Shown here: positions 33,555 to 36,753 of the stretch, one piece after another
How positions within the stretch are numbered: position 1 is the stretch's first letter
Layout: every line of letters starts with the position of its first letter
From: Planctomycetota bacterium
GTDB taxonomy: Bacteria > Planctomycetota > PUPC01 > JACPCR01
Length of the DNA: 36,753 nucleotides
Assembly: GCA_030740295.1 (NCBI GenBank)
Contig: JASLXP010001242.1
Coordinates: 1-36,753, forward strand
Direction of reading: 5' to 3'
Notes under the pieces: generated by a model
Seen by the model: only the letters and a program-made list of their open reading frames with translations
Database searches by the model: none
What the model was told of the DNA's origin: nothing
Program-made: the position numbers and the translations under genes

Positions 33555-34766
33555 CTAGCCTTCGACGTTCAGATTAAAGTCTTTGGCGAATTTCTTGAGG
33601 GCCTCGATCTGTTCGGGAGTCGTCGCTTCAGGGATCTCCACCTGGATCTCCACGTAATGGTCCCCACGTGTGCCGTTGGGTTGTTTGAGGCCAAGCTCCC
33701 TCAGGCGCAGTTTCGCGCCGCTCTTTGTACCTGGCGGGATGCGCGCACCGCGGGCTCCATCCATCGTCTGCACCTTCACCTTGCCTCCCATCATCGCCTT
33801 CGGCAGATTGATGTTGACCGTCGAATGGACATCGTTGCCATCACGGCGGAAATCTTCGCTGTCCATCACATGCACCACGAGGAACATCTCTGTGGGCTGG
33901 TTGTTATTCCTGCCCGGGATGGTCGTGGTCACACTCATCTTTGCTCCTTCCTCTACGCCTTGAGGAATGTTGACGAGCATCTTGTGCTCATACCTGCTGA
34001 AGCCGCTGCCGTTACACTCGGTGCACGGGTCGGTGACGATATGCCCGCGGCCGCCACAGTGAGGGCACTCCTTGTTGACCGTGAAGCCGCCCTGGCCTTC
34101 GGGCACGCTGCCCTTGCCCTGGCACAGCGCGCAGCGTTTGTTGGCCGCTCCTGCCTCTGAACCGGCGCCTCTGCACCCTGGGCAGGGATTCATCAACTTG
34201 AAGGTAAAGCGTTTTCGAGTGCCGTGGACCGCTTCTTCGAAGGAAATCTCAATGTCGCGGGTAAGCGGCTCGGGCCGTTCATGCATCTTGGTTTTGGGCC
34301 CGGTCTGCGGCGGTCCTTCGCCATCTTTCTTGAACATGTTCGAGAAAATGCCGCCGATCTCATCGCCGAGCTCGTTGAGGAACTCTTTGCCCTTCTGTTT
34401 GACGTCACCTGTCTTTGATGCTTTGCCCCGCGGCGGCTGGCTGGTCTTGGATTTGGGCTGAGCCTTGGATTTAGGAGGCTGTTTCGGCGGCGTGTCCCCA
34501 TCTGCCTGCTTGAAGAAATCCTCAAAGTCTTCGGGGTTGATGCTGCTGACGCCCGCCTTGCGCATTTCGTCGTATTTCTTGCGCTTCTCTTCGTCTCCGA
34601 TGATGTCGTAGGCTTCGCCGACGTTCTGGAATTTTTCGACCACCTCGCTGTCACCAGGGTTGGCATCCGGATGGAACTGTTTGGCGAGGCGGCGGAAGAC
34701 GCGCTTGATCTCATCCTGGCTGGCATCAACAGAGACGCCCAAGATTTCATAATAATCTTTCGACAT
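33555..34766 (-). CDS. dnaJ: DnaJ (Hsp40) co-chaperone
   Basis: Protein of 403 aa. The J domain (1-70) has the HPD motif at 32-34, needed to stimulate DnaK ATPase. The zinc region has four CxxCxGxG repeats (C195/198, C212/215, C234/237, C248/251), followed by the two C-terminal substrate-binding beta domains. The linker between J domain and zinc region (about 75-165) is rich in Lys, Pro, Gln and Ser instead of the usual Gly/Phe-rich stretch. It works with DnaK and GrpE, which are not in the window. It follows the glycosyltransferase gene by 14 bp and precedes the EI24 gene by 7 bp, so the three are probably one operon. This may be a secondary DnaJ paralog rather than the heat-shock-operon copy. 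Confidence 0.93.
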   Translation of the reverse strand: MSKDYYEILGVSVDASQDEIKRVFRRLAKQFHPDANPGDSEVVEKFQNVGEAYDIIGDEEKRKKYDEMRKAGVSSINPEDFEDFFKQADGDTPPKQPPKSKAQPKSKTSQPPRGKASKTGDVKQKGKEFLNELGDEIGGIFSNMFKKDGEGPPQTGPKTKMHERPEPLTRDIEISFEEAVHGTRKRFTFKLMNPCPGCRGAGSEAGAANKRCALCQGKGSVPEGQGGFTVNKECPHCGGRGHIVTDPCTECNGSGFSRYEHKMLVNIPQGVEEGAKMSVTTTIPGRNNNQPTEMFLVVHVMDSEDFRRDGNDVHSTVNINLPKAMMGGKVKVQTMDGARGARIPPGTKSGAKLRLRELGLKQPNGTRGDHYVEIQVEIPEATTPEQIEALKKFAKDFNLNVEG

Positions 34767-34780
34767 GAATGCTGACCGGT

Positions 34781-35530
34781 TCAGCGGTCTATTCCGAACA
34801 TGCTTCGGAGCCGCAGGCGGAAGAGGACGCTCAAGGTCTCGATGATCTCGCCCAGGTTCATCTTGGATGTCCCCAGCTCGCGGTCCTTGAAAATGATGGG
34901 GGTCTCTCCGAGGTCGCGCGTGTGCTTCGAGTAGCGATAAAGTAACTCCTCCTGAATGGCATATCCAGTCGAAATGACTTTATCGAGAGGCATCTTCCTG
35001 AGAATGTCAGCCCGGTAGCATTTGAAGCCCGCGCTGCAGTCCTTCGCCGGTATCCAGAGCACCACCCTTGTAATGAAATTCGCCGCCCAACTGTTGAGCT
35101 TCCGTTTGAAGCCCCAGTTCTCCGTGCCCCCGCCTGGCACGTATCGCGAGCCAATCATCAGGTCATGGGTCTGCATCCCCTCGAGCATGGCCGGGACATA
35201 TTTCGGATCATGCGAGAAGTCCGCATCCATGGTCATGATGTAATCGTAAGATTTGTCGAGGACATGCCCGATACCGCCCAGGATGGCCTTGCCCAGCCCC
35301 CCCTTGGGCGGGCGATGCAGGACGTGCACCCGATCGTGTTTCTCTGCTAATTCATCAGCCAGCTTGCCGGTGCCATCGGGCGAGCTGTCATCCACGACCA
35401 TGATGTCAAAATCCGCCGGCTGCTCGAGCAAAGCGGGAATGAGAAGCTCGATGTTCTCCCGCTCGTTGTAAGTAGGTACCAGTATGATGGCCTTGGTTGT
35501 TTCGGTTGCCTGATTCTCGTCTTGGTTGTC
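34781..35530 (-). CDS. Polyprenol monophosphomannose synthase-like glycosyltransferase (GT2)
   Basis: Protein of 249 aa from a GTG at 35530. It is a soluble GT-A enzyme of the dolichol/polyprenol-phosphate mannose synthase type: IILVPTYNERENIELL at the start, VVDDSSPDGTG, the metal-binding DADFSHDP, IGSRYVPGGG, KDCSAGFKCYR and the acceptor-side YAIQEELLYR. It moves a sugar, usually mannose, from GDP-mannose to a polyprenyl phosphate at the membrane; it lacks the C-terminal membrane segments of some relatives. An in-frame GTG at 35599 would add 23 residues, but a TATAAT lies immediately upstream of it (35605-35600), so transcription would start inside that extension. The downstream start is therefore preferred with moderate certainty. 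It heads the run with dnaJ and the EI24 gene. Confidence 0.88.
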   Translation of the reverse strand, partial: DNQDENQATETTKAIILVPTYNERENIELLIPALLEQPADFDIMVVDDSSPDGTGKLADELAEKHDRVHVLHRPPKGGLGKAILGGIGHVLDKSYDYIMTMDADFSHDPKYVPAMLEGMQTHDLMIGSRYVPGGGTENWGFKRKLNSWAANFITRVVLWIPAKDCSAGFKCYRADILRKMPLDKVISTGYAIQEELLYRYSKHTRDLGETPIIFKDRELGTSKMNLGEIIETLSVLFRLRLRSMFGIDR

Positions 35531-35599
35531 CACTGAGCTTTTCTGTTGGGTTGCTTGATGTCTGTAAAAGAATCGAATGGTTATGACAAGTTGGCGCAC

Positions 35600-35605
35600 A
35601 TTATA
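35600..35605 (-). promoter_or_regulatory. Possible -10 box of the glycosyltransferase-dnaJ operon
   Basis: The minus strand reads TATAAT exactly here. No good -35 hexamer is found at 16-18 bp spacing; the nearest candidate is TTGCGC with a 13-bp spacer. It bears on the choice of start codon for the downstream gene. Confidence 0.3.
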
Positions 35606-35776
35606 GCGTGAGTCTCGCGCGCAAAAAACGCTACTTGAGCTGGCCGGGATCTGGTCCGTGGACTCAGATGCGCGTTTCTGTTGATTCGCCCGGAGTCTTG
35701 CGACTTTCGGCTGCCCGCTGCAACGTCAATTCGGGTGCTGCCCGTATGCGTCTTCATGTATCTGTTTAGCGTCCTT

Positions 35777-35976
35777 CATGGCCGAAGGCCATTGCCATCG
35801 TAGCCTGGGGTATCACCCCAGGAATAGTAAAATTGTGTGTTTTATTGGCCGAAGGCCATATTCATTCACCGAGCTGAGGACGTTGTTGGTGAATATGGCC
35901 TTCGGCCAATGATTGCCACTCTCGCCCGAATTCCTGGGTTGCCCCAGGCTACGGTGAATCATGGCCTTCGGCCAAT
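35777..35976. repeat. Nested inverted-repeat element (GGCCGAAGGCC family)
   Basis: The core ATGGCCGAAGGCCAT or its close variant occurs four times: 35778-35792, 35845-35859, and in inverted form ending at 35909 and at 35975. The two inner copies are part of a perfect 21-bp inverted repeat, 35844-35864 against 35890-35910, with a 25-base loop. The outer copies, each with GTAGCCTGGGG/CCCCAGGCTAC-type sequence next to them (35810-35825 and 35930-35952), form an imperfect outer pair of about 48 bp. CCTGGGG-TATCA-CCCCAGG is itself a hairpin. No gene is supported in 35606-36002, so this element fills most of that gap. Confidence 0.88.
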
Positions 35977-36002
35977 CTGTACTCGAATCAAACGCAGCCC
36001 GC

Positions 36003-36753
36003 CTATCTGCCCGTCTTCAGGTAGTTGAGGATTTGTTCGTTTGACGGATTTGCGCCTCCAGCCACTTTCTTTGACAGACGCTCTCTTCGCGATTTCAGCG
36101 TCTTTAGACGCGAGCTCAGTTCGCTGTTCAAGCGTGATTGTAGATTCTCGAAAGTAGTTCTGCTGCGTCTAAGATCCGATTGCAGACGCTTGATCTCCTT
36201 CTCGGTTGTTCGCCTTGACTTTCCTTCCAGGAAATACTTCTTCTTGTGGCCGGCGAGAATGTCCTTGAGGTTCGCGAGCTGCGCCCCCTTCGGATAGCGT
36301 CTTTTGGTCTTCGAGAGCCTGTAAAGATACAGGTCCTCTCCGTTGACAGTGATCACAGGATGATATGAGTCGCCGTCAGAGGAGTTCGTTTGCGCGGAAG
36401 AGGTGTAAAAAAAGTTGTCAAAAGCAGCCTTACTTTGTGCCATACGGATCTTGGTCCTTTTGGCCACTGCGCTCCCCCGGTAGCCCATCTCCAGGCTGTC
36501 TGCGATCTCTTCCACTCTCGCTATTACCCGGTCAACGCGCGCGCCGTCCGCTGCCAGCCGGCTGGTTACAAATCGCTCGATGTCGACGATCAGATCATCT
36601 GATGCAGCCATAACGTCAGTGTTCGCATATTTCTCGGCGCCTTCCTTGAGCAGGCGGCCAACGGCCCGAAAGTCATTTTTTTCTCTCGATTCCTTCATTT
36701 GTTCGATGAGCTCACCAGCGAGGGCCTCCTTCTCAAACTCTACGAATGATCTG
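36003..36753 (-). CDS. Charged helical protein of unknown function, 5' end outside the window
   Basis: The frame is open from the stop at 36003 to the right edge, so the gene is cut at its start; at least 249 residues are present. The first internal ATG is at 36698, but the codons upstream of it also read as plausible protein (FEKEALAGELIEQMK). The visible part is helical and rich in Lys, Arg and Glu, with a small beta-like patch (YHPVITVNGEDLYLYRLS), then a coiled-coil-like C-terminal third (KEIKRLQSDLRRSRTTFENL) and a final ANPSNEQILNYLK. No signal peptide or membrane segment is seen in this part. I do not recognise the family. The true start and upstream neighbours cannot be judged. Confidence 0.65.
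   Translation of the reverse strand, partial: RSFVEFEKEALAGELIEQMKESREKNDFRAVGRLLKEGAEKYANTDVMAASDDLIVDIERFVTSRLAADGARVDRVIARVEEIADSLEMGYRGSAVAKRTKIRMAQSKAAFDNFFYTSSAQTNSSDGDSYHPVITVNGEDLYLYRLSKTKRRYPKGAQLANLKDILAGHKKKYFLEGKSRRTTEKEIKRLQSDLRRSRTTFENLQSRLNSELSSRLKTLKSRRERLSKKVAGGANPSNEQILNYLKTGR

Overview
The window looks like a chromosome segment of an uncultured, moderately GC-rich bacterium of the Planctomycetota/PVC or Hydrogenedentota-like kind. This is an inference from content: several xylose-isomerase-like TIM-barrel sugar phosphate isomerases, a Gfo/Idh/MocA oxidoreductase, a Ser/Thr kinase fused to a DUF1080 domain, very large secreted beta-rich proteins, a SHOCT-like protein and many palindromic intergenic repeats. 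No rRNA, tRNA, CRISPR array, transposase or phage gene was seen.

Left part (1-4570, mostly minus strand): hairpin-rich non-coding DNA, then a leftward group. In transcription order it is a MoxR-type AAA+ ATPase, a 627-aa protein that looks like a distant DUF5682/TraB-like relative, a SHOCT-like small protein and a sugar phosphate isomerase/epimerase.

Region 4798-11300 (plus strand) is the most striking part: a four-gene operon with good ribosome binding sites. It encodes a NuoE-NuoF fusion (NADH, FMN, two Fe-S clusters), a 730-aa protein joining a NuoG/HoxU-like ferredoxin, two cyclic-nucleotide-binding domains and a DmsB-like four-cluster ferredoxin, a membrane b-type cytochrome with two H-x13-H helices, and a membrane-anchored ten-heme c-type cytochrome. 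Read in order this is a plausible NADH-to-periplasm electron path in which a cyclic nucleotide could gate the flow. I do not recognise it as a described complex.

Region 11300-17333: tandem repeats, then sugar phosphate isomerase, Gfo/Idh/MocA dehydrogenase and M20 peptidase (minus), a divergent sugar phosphate isomerase (plus), two near-identical 50-nt hairpins, and an ATPase with DUF234 and a nuclease-like C-terminus (plus).

Region 17376-29344: a 1390-aa secreted YetA/exo-rhamnogalacturonan-lyase-like protein, a secreted matrixin-like protein whose zinc site is destroyed and which ends in a CFI-box-like segment, trmL, a family 9 (heptosyltransferase-like) glycosyltransferase, ytoQ (plus), and a 1055-aa secreted protein made of jelly-roll-like modules.

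Region 29345-36753: an HPr phosphocarrier whose usual regulatory serine position is arginine (plus), then minus-strand genes: Ser/Thr kinase-DUF1080 fusion, a likely operon of dolichol-phosphate-mannose-synthase-like glycosyltransferase, DnaJ and an EI24/CysZ-like membrane protein, a 200-bp nested palindromic repeat, and a charged helical protein that runs off the right edge. Many minus-strand genes here lack a clear Shine-Dalgarno sequence, so several starts are uncertain.
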